DNA from: a bacterium
Lineage (GTDB): Bacteria > Verrucomicrobiota > Verrucomicrobiae > Limisphaerales > J093
Length of the DNA: 5,408 bases
Reading direction: 5' to 3'
NCBI GenBank assembly: GCA_021839785.1
Contig: JAKCAB010000567.1
Location: 1 to 5,408, forward strand
Positions 1-5,408 of this stretch are shown here, piece after piece; the stretch's first letter is position 1, and every line of letters starts with the position of its first letter. Below the pieces are notes generated by a model, which had not been told where the DNA came from, searched no databases, and saw nothing but the letters and a program-made list of their open reading frames with translations. The position numbers were made by a program, and so were the translations under genes.

Positions 1-1
1 T

Positions 2-766
2 GTTCTGCTGACCGGTGGGGTGGATTTGTCGCTCGGCTCGCTGGTGGCGCTCACCGGCGTGGTGGCGGCGTCGCTCGCCCACCCCGGCGACTGGCCGGCC
101 CTTGTGCCGATCCTGGCCGGGGTGCTCGCGGGTCTGCTCTGCGGACTGGTCAACGGCACCGTCATCACCGCCGGTCGCGTCGCGCCGTTCATCGCCACGT
201 TGGGCATGATGACCGCCGCGCGCGGCCTCGCCCTGGTGGCCAGCGGTGGTCGGCCGGTGTCGAATCTCAGCCCCGCCTTCACCAGTTTGGGCGGCGAGGT
301 CGCCGGCATTCCGGTGCCCGCACTGATCCTGCTGGTGGTGACGCTGGGTTCGTGGGTCTTCCTCGGCAACACCCGTCTCGGCCGCCACCTGTACGCAGTG
401 GGCGGGAATGAAATGGCCGCGCGGGCCGCCGGCATTAACGTCACCGGCGTGAAGCTTTTCGCTTACGCGCTGTGCGGCGCGTTGGCGGGCCTGGCGGGCG
501 TCGTGCTGGCCGCGCGCATCACCACGGGTCAACCGAACGCCGGCATCGCCTACGAGCTGGATGCCATCGCCGCCGTGGTGATCGGCGGCACCAGCCTTTC
601 AGGCGGTGTGGGTGGCGTGGGGGGAACCTTCCTGGGGGCGCTGTTGTTGGGTGTGCTCAACAGCGGTTTGGACCAGCTCAACGTCTCGGCCTACTACCAG
701 CAAATCATCAAAGGCGTGATCATCGTGGGTGCGGTTTGGCTGGATCGCCGCACGCGCGCGCGGTGA
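2..766 (+). CDS. Sugar-type ABC transporter permease (BPD_transp_2 / RbsC-like), 5'-truncated by window edge
   Basis: Inner-membrane permease of a CUT2-class sugar ABC importer, which would work with a periplasmic binding protein and a two-domain ATPase outside the window. The frame is open from base 2. The GTG at 20 is an internal Val, because the residues before it (VLLTGG, then VDLSLGS) match the family motif near the first core helices. 254 residues are visible; full RbsC-type permeases are about 310-330, so roughly 60-75 N-terminal residues are missing. Family signatures: PFIATLGMMTAARGLAL at about 62-78; GGNEMAARAAGIN at 134-146, the cytoplasmic loop thought to contact the ATPase; and ELDAIAAVVIGGTSLSGG at 185-202, nearly invariant in RbsC relatives. 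Several hydrophobic spans lie between these, and the protein ends in a short Arg-rich tail (LDRRTRAR). The substrate (ribose, galactose, xylose or other) cannot be read from the permease. It converges on the - strand gene ending at 937. Confidence 0.95.
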   Translation, partial: VLLTGGVDLSLGSLVALTGVVAASLAHPGDWPALVPILAGVLAGLLCGLVNGTVITAGRVAPFIATLGMMTAARGLALVASGGRPVSNLSPAFTSLGGEVAGIPVPALILLVVTLGSWVFLGNTRLGRHLYAVGGNEMAARAAGINVTGVKLFAYALCGALAGLAGVVLAARITTGQPNAGIAYELDAIAAVVIGGTSLSGGVGGVGGTFLGALLLGVLNSGLDQLNVSAYYQQIIKGVIIVGAVWLDRRTRAR

Positions 767-842
767 AGTTTGGACGCCGGGCGAACCGCACTGTGGATGC
801 TTCGAGCTCGGGGCCCCTCATTTGGTCTGCCGCAAAACAATG

Positions 843-874
843 CCCCCGCCTCATCGCAAAAGACGAGGCGGGGG
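843..874 (-). terminator. Rho-independent-type terminator for the - strand gene at 937..1272
   Basis: A perfect 10-bp inverted repeat (CCCCCGCCTC at 843-852, GAGGCGGGGG at 865-874) encloses a 12-nt loop. Two more T-A/C-G type pairs are possible beyond one mismatch, leaving a GCAAAA loop. Read on the - strand, the stem is followed by CATTGTTTTG (842 down to 833), a modest U-rich tail. On the + strand it is followed by GAACGCAG with no U-run, so it suits the - strand gene better. It lies 62 nt past that gene's stop codon and could also slow transcription from the converging permease. Confidence 0.7.
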
Positions 875-890
875 AACGCAGCGCGCCACG

Positions 891-913
891 GCCGGGCACA
901 GCGCAAGCCCGGC
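891..913. other. Second GC-only hairpin in the convergent gap
   Basis: A perfect 7-bp inverted repeat: GCCGGGC at 891-897 and GCCCGGC at 907-913, with a 9-nt loop. It lies between the - strand stop codon at 937 and the terminator-like hairpin at 843-874. On the - strand the transcript would therefore carry two stems in tandem. It has no U-run of its own. It may protect the 3' end, help termination, or be a chance product of high GC. Confidence 0.4.
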
Positions 914-936
914 TGCCACGCCGGGAGTGGACGGGA

Positions 937-1272
937 CTACTTCACCGGCTCGATCTTGGTGAGCAGCAGCTCTTTCTTCTTGCCATCCTTCTTGACCGTG
1001 CCAGTGACGGTCACTTTCTTCGTGGCGTGGCAAACATCGCTGTGGAACGCCTTGCTCACGCTGTTGTCGAGGACGTAATAGTCCATTTTCTTGCCGTTCT
1101 TGGCGGTGGTCTCGATCACGGTCTGGCACTTGTCGCCTTGGTGCAACATGCACTTGGCGCACATGGCCTCGCCGCTCAGGGTGACGGTCTTGTCTTTGGC
1201 GAAGGCGTTGGCGCTACCCAGCGCAACCATGCAAACCGCCATCGCCGCGATCCATCCGAGTTGTTTTTTCAT
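937..1272 (-). CDS. Small exported Cys/Lys-rich protein of unknown function
   Basis: 111 residues. An N-terminal signal peptide (MKKQLGWIAA start, hydrophobic to about residue 20) has a plausible signal peptidase I site after ANAFA at 25, leaving a mature protein of about 86 residues in the periplasm or outside. The mature part has four Cys: C38, C41, C49 and C81, with H44, H77 and H82. C38-x2-C41-x2-H44-x4-C49 looks like a metal site or a disulfide-linked knuckle. It then has YYVLDNSVSKAFHSDVC (65-81) and two strand-like stretches, KKVTVTGTV and KKKELLLTKIEPV, suggesting a small beta-barrel (OB-like) fold. Similar small secreted proteins from Planctomycetes and Verrucomicrobia carry DUF labels (DUF6370 comes to mind, from memory). 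It is not a c-type cytochrome (CAKCM, no CxxCH) and not a lipoprotein, since MAVC lacks a small residue before Cys. The start is ATG at 1272, with no clear Shine-Dalgarno. It appears monocistronic, with its own terminator. Confidence 0.88.
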   Translation of the reverse strand: MKKQLGWIAAMAVCMVALGSANAFAKDKTVTLSGEAMCAKCMLHQGDKCQTVIETTAKNGKKMDYYVLDNSVSKAFHSDVCHATKKVTVTGTVKKDGKKKELLLTKIEPVK

Positions 1273-1298
1273 GCTGACTATTCGGTTGTGTTTTGACT

Positions 1299-1317
1299 GT
1301 CGAATCGTTCATTCGAC
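1299..1317. promoter_or_regulatory. Perfect 7-bp inverted repeat upstream of the exported Cys-rich gene (candidate operator)
   Basis: GTCGAAT (1299-1305) and ATTCGAC (1311-1317) are separated by CGTTC. The centre lies 36 nt upstream of the ATG at 1272. Half-sites 12 bp apart centre-to-centre suit a dimeric regulator, and the repeat could equally form a hairpin in the 5' leader. It is AT-richer than its surroundings, which makes a chance GC palindrome less likely. Promoter boxes nearby are weak: on the - strand TTGAAC lies 18 nt before TCGAAT, which overlaps one half-site. The overlap would suit repression, but this promoter is speculative. Confidence 0.35.
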
Positions 1318-1354
1318 CGGCGGGCGGGCAATCCGTTCAACCAATAAGCTTCAG

Positions 1355-1418
1355 CCACCGGGAGGTGGTCTCGCCATCGTGTACACAGCTCCCGCTGGCG
1401 GGTTCCCGGAACCGGTGG
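1355..1418. other. Intergenic stretch with nested inverted repeats (possible structured RNA or dispersed repeat)
   Basis: The 223-bp gap 1273..1495 has no convincing gene. Within it, CCACCGG (1355-1361) is exactly complementary to CCGGTGG (1412-1418), a 7-bp outer stem around 50 nt. Inside are CCCGC/GCGGG (1391-1395/1398-1402), GGTTC/GAACC (1401-1405/1409-1413) and the self-complementary GTGTACAC (1379-1386). CCACC (1355-1359) can alternatively pair with GGTGG (1364-1368) around a GGGA loop. Some of these stems exclude one another. This could be a structured leader or small RNA, a dispersed palindromic repeat, or chance in GC-rich DNA. The remainder, 1419..1495, shows nothing I can name. Confidence 0.22.
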
Positions 1419-1495
1419 ACAGTAATGGCTTGCGCCGGGCGTTCGCCGCAGATGTGTTACCCCAAGGAACGACCTCCGGAAGTGCGGATTGTCCC

Positions 1496-1945
1496 TCAGC
1501 GTCCGGCCGCGGAACCGGCGGGCGGCGAAGGCGCAGCGCCGGCGGCGGGTGAGCTGGAGGTCCGCGCCGGCTGAAAAGGTTTGCGAAACGCCTCCTCGAA
1601 ATCGAATCCGTTGGCGAAGTCCGCCCGGCTGTCCGTCTCGGTCTTGCTCAGCACCCCGGCGTCCACCAATCCGAATACGAGTTCGCCGAAATCTTCGCAC
1701 CGGTGGAGGCCCCATTCGTTGAGCACCACCGAGGCCATCGGGCCGTATTGCTGGAGCGCCCAGGCCCGGATACCTGCCAGTAATTCCTGGCCGCTGACAT
1801 GGCGGAACTTGCCCTTGTTCGCCTGGCTGATGGCTTTCTGGGTGTAGTCGAGCGCCTCGCGCAGAAAGTGGTAAGCCTCGCGATGGTATCGCGGGTCTTT
1901 TTCCACAATCAACTCCAGCACCGCGTCGAAATCCAGCGGCTGCAT
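1496..1945 (-). CDS. Minf_1886-type protein (Verrucomicrobia/Planctomycetes-restricted family, function unknown)
   Basis: 149 residues, cytoplasmic (no signal peptide or membrane span). The first ~124 residues match a family I recognise as TIGR04138/Minf_1886, described as restricted to Verrucomicrobia and Planctomycetes. Landmarks: KDPRYHREAYHFLREALDYT (16-35), RHVSGQELLAGIRAWALQQYGP (48-69), VVLNEWGLHRCEDFGELVFGLV (73-94), and SKTETDSRADFANGFDFEEAF (100-120). It looks mainly alpha-helical and has no known activity. Residues 125-149 are a Pro/Ala/Ser-rich tail, probably disordered and outside the family core. The start is set at ATG 1945. The frame stays open to 2137, but the extra residues are low-complexity, resemble no family member, and overlap the small gene just upstream. 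It begins 5 nt after that gene's stop codon, so the two are probably cotranscribed. Confidence 0.93.
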   Translation of the reverse strand: MQPLDFDAVLELIVEKDPRYHREAYHFLREALDYTQKAISQANKGKFRHVSGQELLAGIRAWALQQYGPMASVVLNEWGLHRCEDFGELVFGLVDAGVLSKTETDSRADFANGFDFEEAFRKPFQPARTSSSPAAGAAPSPPAGSAAGR

Positions 1946-1950
1946 AGGTT

Positions 1951-2079
1951 TCACGGCTGTTGCACCGGCACCGGCGCCGGCGGGTGGGCGGTGCGCCAGG
2001 ACCGCACGGCCCAGCCGGTGAGCAGCAAGGCCACGAGCACCGTCAACACCAGTTGTTCCTGCCGGGTCAAGTGCAACAT
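1951..2079 (-). CDS. 42-residue single-span membrane protein upstream of the Minf_1886-type gene
   Basis: A small gene with an ATG at 2079 and TGA at 1951-1953. The product begins MLHLTRQEQL, has one hydrophobic span at about residues 10-25 (LVLTVLVALLLTGWAV), then a short basic patch (RSWR, 26-29) and a Pro/Val-rich end (PPAPVPVQQP). The basic residues after the span favour a cytoplasmic C-terminus, though R6 weakens the rule. The strongest support is position: its stop is only 5 nt before the ATG of the next gene, on the same strand, as expected for translational coupling. The start resembles membrane-anchor segments of longer Verrucomicrobia proteins (from memory), but here the frame stops after 42 codons. 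Function is unknown. A chance ORF is the alternative, less likely given the clean membrane span and spacing. Confidence 0.72.
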   Translation of the reverse strand: MLHLTRQEQLVLTVLVALLLTGWAVRSWRTAHPPAPVPVQQP

Positions 2080-2212
2080 GACAGGCGCATCTTAACCGTT
2101 CGCCAACTCCGCCGCAATGCTGGGGTGACTCCTGCACGGCAAATCAGCCGGACGTCGAAGGCCGGACCCGTTTCATGCCGCGCTTTGGAGGCTTCGGCTT
2201 TTCGTCCTTTGG

Positions 2213-2234
2213 CGGCGCCCGCCGGCCTGCGCCG
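2213..2234. other. GC-rich hairpin just past the beta-propeller stop codon
   Basis: CGGCGC (2213-2218) and GCGCCG (2229-2234) form a perfect 6-bp stem with a 10-nt loop, starting 4 nt after the stop codon at 2239 as read on the - strand. The sequence beyond it on that strand (CCAAAGGACGAAAAG) has no U-run, so intrinsic termination is not supported. The rest of the gap 2080..2238 holds the upstream region of the 42-residue gene, where I see no convincing promoter boxes or ribosome binding site. Confidence 0.25.
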
Positions 2235-2238
2235 TTGC

Positions 2239-3870
2239 TCAGTTCTCTTTGACCGCGAAGAACACCGCCGATTCGCCCGCCGGCAGCTCGAGTTCGCCCC
2301 GTAGCTTGCCGCTTTGCAGGGTCAAGGCTACCCCGGCGGGCGCCCAGTCGTTCAACGGCGCAGACACGTTGTTCGAGTTTCGCAACGAAATGCCCGCCAC
2401 GCGGCTGTCGGCGATGGGTTCCCCGTCTGCGTTCGCCACCTCGAAGATCACCTTGCCCGCCACGCGATCCAGCGTGGCCGCCAGCCGGAGCGGCGGAGGC
2501 GGGGGCAGGGAAACGTCGAAGGCCGCCAACTCAGCGGCGCTGCGAATATAGAGCGTGCCATCGCTCAGCGCGGGTGAGTTCCAGCAGTTTCCCGTGACCG
2601 CGGTGAAGCGCCCGAGTTCGCGATATTGGTTGGGGTCGGGTTCGACCCACACGACATCGCCATAATCGGTCAACGCCAGAATCTTCCCGGCCACCAACAG
2701 TGTGGCGCCCATGCCAAAATCCGGTTGCGACCACCGATCCTGGCCGGTGCGGAGATCCAGACACCGCATCGGTGCCGTGCCTTCCTGGTCCTGTCCGTAA
2801 AGGCCATAAACATATCCCCCCGTGACCACCGGCGTGCTCCAATGAATCATCCGCGACGGCCGGCGTGCCCAAAGTGCGTTGGCGGCGAGCGTCGAGCCCG
2901 ACTGGGTAACCTGAACCGCCACCGATCCCACGCTGTAAGCCGCCGCGCAATAGACGATGTCGTCCTCGACCGCGGGCGAGGCGGCCGTTGAGGTGCTGTA
3001 AGGAAAGGCCGAACGCCACAACTCTTCGCCAGTTAGCGGATTCACCGAGACCAATCCAAACTGGGTCATAAAGATCACCTGGCGCACGCCGTGGATCGTG
3101 GCCGGCACCGGCGTGGCGTGGGTCATGGCATAGTCGAGTTTGCGCCACGCCACGCTGCCGTCGCTGAGCCGGAGGGCCAGGAGGCGGCTCGGCGAAGCGT
3201 TGCAGTTCAGCAGCAGCAGATCGCCTTCGATCAGGGGTGAAGCCGCGTTCTGCCACGCGATCACGCCGCCGCCGAACTGCGACCGCAGGTCCTTCGCCCA
3301 AATCGTCTGGCCGTTGGTGGCATTGAGGCAGACGAGGTTCAGGTAGCTGCCCAAAACGTACACCCGATCGCCCGCGACGGCCGGCGTGCTGCGGGGACCG
3401 TCGCGAACAGCGATGGCGTTGTTCGGGTAATCGTATTTGGCCTGCCCCACCGGCGCGGTCCAAAGAAACTCCCCCGTGCGCGCATCCAAGGCCACGCAGT
3501 ACTCGGCACCGGCGGTGGTGCTGCCCGTCCGGACCTGGGTGAACACGCGTCCGCCGCTGACACTGAGCGAACTGAGACCGTTCGTGAGTTGGGTTCGCCA
3601 GAGCAATTGCGGCGGGTTGGCGTTCCAATCGGTGCGAATGCGCTCGGTCGAAACGCCGTTGCCGCTTGGGCCGCGGTACATCGGCCAATCCGCGCGCACG
3701 CCGAAGAAGCCCGCAGCAATGACGCCCAACACCGCAGCGCCGACCTGACGCCCGCGCGCGGTTCGCCGGACGCCTGGCGCGCGAGCGGAGACGTCGTCGG
3801 GTTGACGCGGCCGTGCTCGAAGCCAGCGAGCAGCCGGCCGGCATGCCGTCGCAAATTCACCGAGCCTCAT
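2239..3870 (-). CDS. Exported PQQ-like (BamB-type) beta-propeller repeat protein
   Basis: 543 residues from ATG 3870. After a long basic N-terminal region, a hydrophobic segment (VGAAVLGVIAAGFFGVRA, 43-60) acts as signal peptide or anchor. The mature part opens with DWPMYRGPSGNG (61-72), the usual start of Planctomycetes/Verrucomicrobia PQQ-repeat proteins. Propeller blades carry the repeating ...LD..TG..LW... pattern at about 125-142 (CVALDARTGEFLW), 179-195 (LVCLNATNGQTIW), 230-246 (LLALRLSDGSVAW), 273-289 (LVSVNPLTGEELW) and 368-385 (MRCLDLRTGQDRW), with a last partial blade near 434-453. After PPPPP (456-460) comes a ~80-residue beta-rich domain ending in VFFAVKEN. This architecture usually means a scaffold or binding protein; no dehydrogenase active site is visible, so PQQ binding should not be assumed. 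The frame is open to 3993, but that overlaps the RND gene and adds unrelated sequence. No Shine-Dalgarno is visible. Confidence 0.92.
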   Translation of the reverse strand: MRLGEFATACRPAARWLRARPRQPDDVSARAPGVRRTARGRQVGAAVLGVIAAGFFGVRADWPMYRGPSGNGVSTERIRTDWNANPPQLLWRTQLTNGLSSLSVSGGRVFTQVRTGSTTAGAEYCVALDARTGEFLWTAPVGQAKYDYPNNAIAVRDGPRSTPAVAGDRVYVLGSYLNLVCLNATNGQTIWAKDLRSQFGGGVIAWQNAASPLIEGDLLLLNCNASPSRLLALRLSDGSVAWRKLDYAMTHATPVPATIHGVRQVIFMTQFGLVSVNPLTGEELWRSAFPYSTSTAASPAVEDDIVYCAAAYSVGSVAVQVTQSGSTLAANALWARRPSRMIHWSTPVVTGGYVYGLYGQDQEGTAPMRCLDLRTGQDRWSQPDFGMGATLLVAGKILALTDYGDVVWVEPDPNQYRELGRFTAVTGNCWNSPALSDGTLYIRSAAELAAFDVSLPPPPPLRLAATLDRVAGKVIFEVANADGEPIADSRVAGISLRNSNNVSAPLNDWAPAGVALTLQSGKLRGELELPAGESAVFFAVKEN

Positions 3871-3953
3871 GGTGGTCAAACTGGCCGAAAAACGCCTCGC
3901 GTCAAAGGAGAAAGGCCGGGCGCCCGCAAGTCTGCCACAGGCGCCGGTGCTGC

Positions 3954-5408
3954 TCAGGCAGGTCCCAGGTCCGCTTTCTCGAACCGCCCCCACCGCAACG
4001 CCAGTGTCGGCAGCACCAGCAGGTTCAGCACCGTGGAGGTCGCGAGGCCGCCGAGGATGACGATGGCCATCGGGCCTTCGATCTCGCGCCCAGGATCGCC
4101 GCTGCCAATCGCCAAGGGCAGCAAGCCTAGGCCAGTAACCAGCGCGGTCATGAGGATGGGAGTGAGTCGTTCAGCCGCGCCGCGCAACGCGATCTCCGGC
4201 CCCCACGTCTGGCCCTCGACGGCGACGAGGTGCTCGTAATGCGAAATCATCATGATCGAGTTGCGCAACGTGATGCCGAACAGGGTCACGAAGCCCACCA
4301 GCGCGCCGAGCGAAAGCATCCCGCCAAAGCCGAACACCGCCAGCACCCCGCCCACGAGCGCAAACGGCAGGTTCAGCAGCACGAGCCACAGATTGCGTCC
4401 GTTTCCCATGACGATGGACAGAAGCAAGACGATGCCTAAGCCGGCCAGCAGCGAGTGGACGAGCAAGTCGCGCCGCGAACGCGCCTGGCCGGCCGCCGTG
4501 CCCCCGAATTCGAGGTAAGTCCCCGGTGGCAATTTGATTTCCGCGCCAATGCGGCGTCGCGCCTCCGCCACGAACGCATTCACCTCGCGTCCACCGGCGT
4601 TGCAGGTGATGGTCTGGACGCGTTGAGCGCCTTCGTGCAACACCACGTAGCGTCCGGCAGCCTGGTAAATGTCGGCCAATTGTCCCAGCGGCACGTGCGT
4701 GCCGCTGAGACTTTTCATCGGCAGCGCCGCCACTTGGGTAATCTGCCGGCGGCTGGCTGAATCGAGGATGACCGACACGTCGAAGACCTGATTACCTTCA
4801 TAGACTTGCCCGACCGTCGTCCCTTGATACGCGGTGCGGATGCCCTCGAGCACGCTGACCGCATCAAAACCCCAGCGCGCCAGTGCCGCCGGCTTCAAAC
4901 GGATGACCAGTTGCGGCGTGCCGGGCGGGGATTGCACCTGCACGTCGGCCGCGCCGGCAATCGTGTTGAGCAAGCGGGCGATTTCTTGGGCGGTCGTGTC
5001 CAGCGCGTCGAGGTCGTGGCCGAACACGTTGATGATGACCGAAGCGGTATAACCGGACAAGGTTTCTTCCACACGCTCAGTCAGGAACGTTTTCACGGCG
5101 AAATTCACGCCGGGAAATTTGGCCAGCGCCTGGCGAATCTGAAACTGCGCGGCTTCCGCCTCCGCGCCGGCCAGCGGCTTCAAGTCCACATTGAATTCGC
5201 TGTAATGCGTGCCCCAGGTGTCATCCGCCAGTTCGGCGCGGCCCGTCTGCTGCGACACGGAGCGCACAAAGGAAAGCTTCAACAACTCCTGGGTCACCTG
5301 CCGGCCCAAGGCCAGCGATTCGTTGAGCGATGTTCCGGGCACCGCGGACATGTGGATGATAAAATGCCCCTCCTGCAATTCGGGCAGGAAACCGCCGCCG
5401 ATGAACGG
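3954..5408 (-). CDS. HME-type RND efflux pump (CzcA/CusA-like), C-terminal half; N-terminus beyond right edge
   Basis: Inner-membrane proton-driven pump subunit of a tripartite metal (or other cation) exporter; the adaptor and outer-membrane partners are not in view. 484 residues are visible of a usual ~1,020-1,050, and the frame is open to the edge. TTG at 5378 is an internal Leu within FLPELQEGHF, matching the conserved FLPxLdEG element that opens the second porter half. GRAELADD (56-63) is the conserved GRAE.atD motif. After the periplasmic porter region come five membrane spans at about 315-334, 340-359, 367-388, 416-435 and 447-471, with LRNSIMMISHYEHL, AAERLTPILMTAL and GDPGREIEGPMA between and in them, all typical of the HME group. 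The tail after the last span is short. Span 4, with its proton-relay acids, is outside the window, so metal choice cannot be judged. The stop lies 83 bp before the propeller gene on the same strand. Confidence 0.96.
   Translation of the reverse strand, partial: PFIGGGFLPELQEGHFIIHMSAVPGTSLNESLALGRQVTQELLKLSFVRSVSQQTGRAELADDTWGTHYSEFNVDLKPLAGAEAEAAQFQIRQALAKFPGVNFAVKTFLTERVEETLSGYTASVIINVFGHDLDALDTTAQEIARLLNTIAGAADVQVQSPPGTPQLVIRLKPAALARWGFDAVSVLEGIRTAYQGTTVGQVYEGNQVFDVSVILDSASRRQITQVAALPMKSLSGTHVPLGQLADIYQAAGRYVVLHEGAQRVQTITCNAGGREVNAFVAEARRRIGAEIKLPPGTYLEFGGTAAGQARSRRDLLVHSLLAGLGIVLLLSIVMGNGRNLWLVLLNLPFALVGGVLAVFGFGGMLSLGALVGFVTLFGITLRNSIMMISHYEHLVAVEGQTWGPEIALRGAAERLTPILMTALVTGLGLLPLAIGSGDPGREIEGPMAIVILGGLATSTVLNLLVLPTLALRWGRFEKADLGPA

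Noticed and set aside
810..818. GGGGCCCC palindrome after the permease stop
   Set aside because: It is a short self-complementary run with no loop, expected by chance in GC-rich DNA.
1145..1165. c-type heme motif in the exported Cys-rich protein
   Set aside because: The sequence is CAKCM, with His three residues after the second Cys, not the CxxCH required for heme attachment.
472..1296. Long + strand open frame spanning the permease end, the gap and the exported protein gene
   Set aside because: It crosses two real genes and a terminator in the wrong frame, and the product is Arg/His-rich without any recognisable feature.
1946..2137. 64-residue upstream extension of the Minf_1886-type frame
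   Set aside because: The extra residues are Arg/Ala/Gly-rich low-complexity sequence with no family resemblance, and they overlap the better-supported 42-residue gene in another frame.
2531..3844. Long 437-residue open frame on the - strand
   Set aside because: It is an Arg/Pro/Gly-rich shadow of the propeller gene in a shifted frame, with no domain or signal, and is typical of high-GC coding DNA.
3871..3953. Promoter or terminator between the RND and propeller genes
   Set aside because: A TTGACG box (3905-3900 on the - strand) has no matching -10 at proper spacing, and CGGGCGCCCG is self-complementary with no loop or U-run.
3871..3993. 41-residue upstream extension of the propeller frame to 3993
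   Set aside because: It would overlap the end of the RND gene and adds unrelated sequence before an ATG at 3870.
5376..5378. TTG as a start codon for the RND gene
   Set aside because: The frame is open to the window edge, and the residues before it (FLPE) belong to the conserved FLPxLdEG motif, so it is an internal Leu.

Overview
The window is GC-rich bacterial chromosome and most likely comes from the Verrucomicrobiota, perhaps a Pedosphaera/Limisphaera-type soil or freshwater member. The best clue is the gene at 1496..1945. It encodes a Minf_1886-type protein, a family I know as restricted to Verrucomicrobia and Planctomycetes. A small secreted Cys/Lys-rich protein and a secreted PQQ-type beta-propeller fit the same lineage, and the starts lack clear Shine-Dalgarno sequences. 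The assignment is an inference from family knowledge; no RNA marker is present.

Layout from left to right. A sugar-type ABC permease (BPD_transp_2/RbsC class) on the + strand enters from the left edge and ends at 766. Everything after it is on the - strand. Between 767 and 936 the permease converges on the next gene, and the gap holds two GC-rich hairpins, one with a U-rich flank that suits a terminator for the - strand. At 937..1272 is a 111-residue exported protein with a C-x2-C-x2-H-x4-C cluster. Its upstream region (1273..1495) carries a perfect 7-bp inverted repeat and a stretch that could fold. At 1496..2079 is a two-gene unit: a 42-residue single-span membrane protein, then, 5 nt later, the Minf_1886-type protein. 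At 2239..3870 is a secreted beta-propeller protein with a C-terminal beta-rich domain. At 3954..5408 is the C-terminal half of an HME-type (CzcA/CusA-like) RND efflux pump that runs off the right edge.

The genes do not form one obvious pathway. The RND pump and the propeller gene are 83 bp apart on the same strand and might be cotranscribed, but nothing ties their functions together. The only tight arrangement is the 42-residue/Minf_1886 pair. I see no tRNA, rRNA, CRISPR array, insertion sequence or phage gene. Most of the window is ordinary housekeeping or accessory content. The items most worth following are the overlooked small membrane gene, the uncharacterised Cys-rich exported protein with its upstream palindrome, and the foldable intergenic stretch at 1355..1418.
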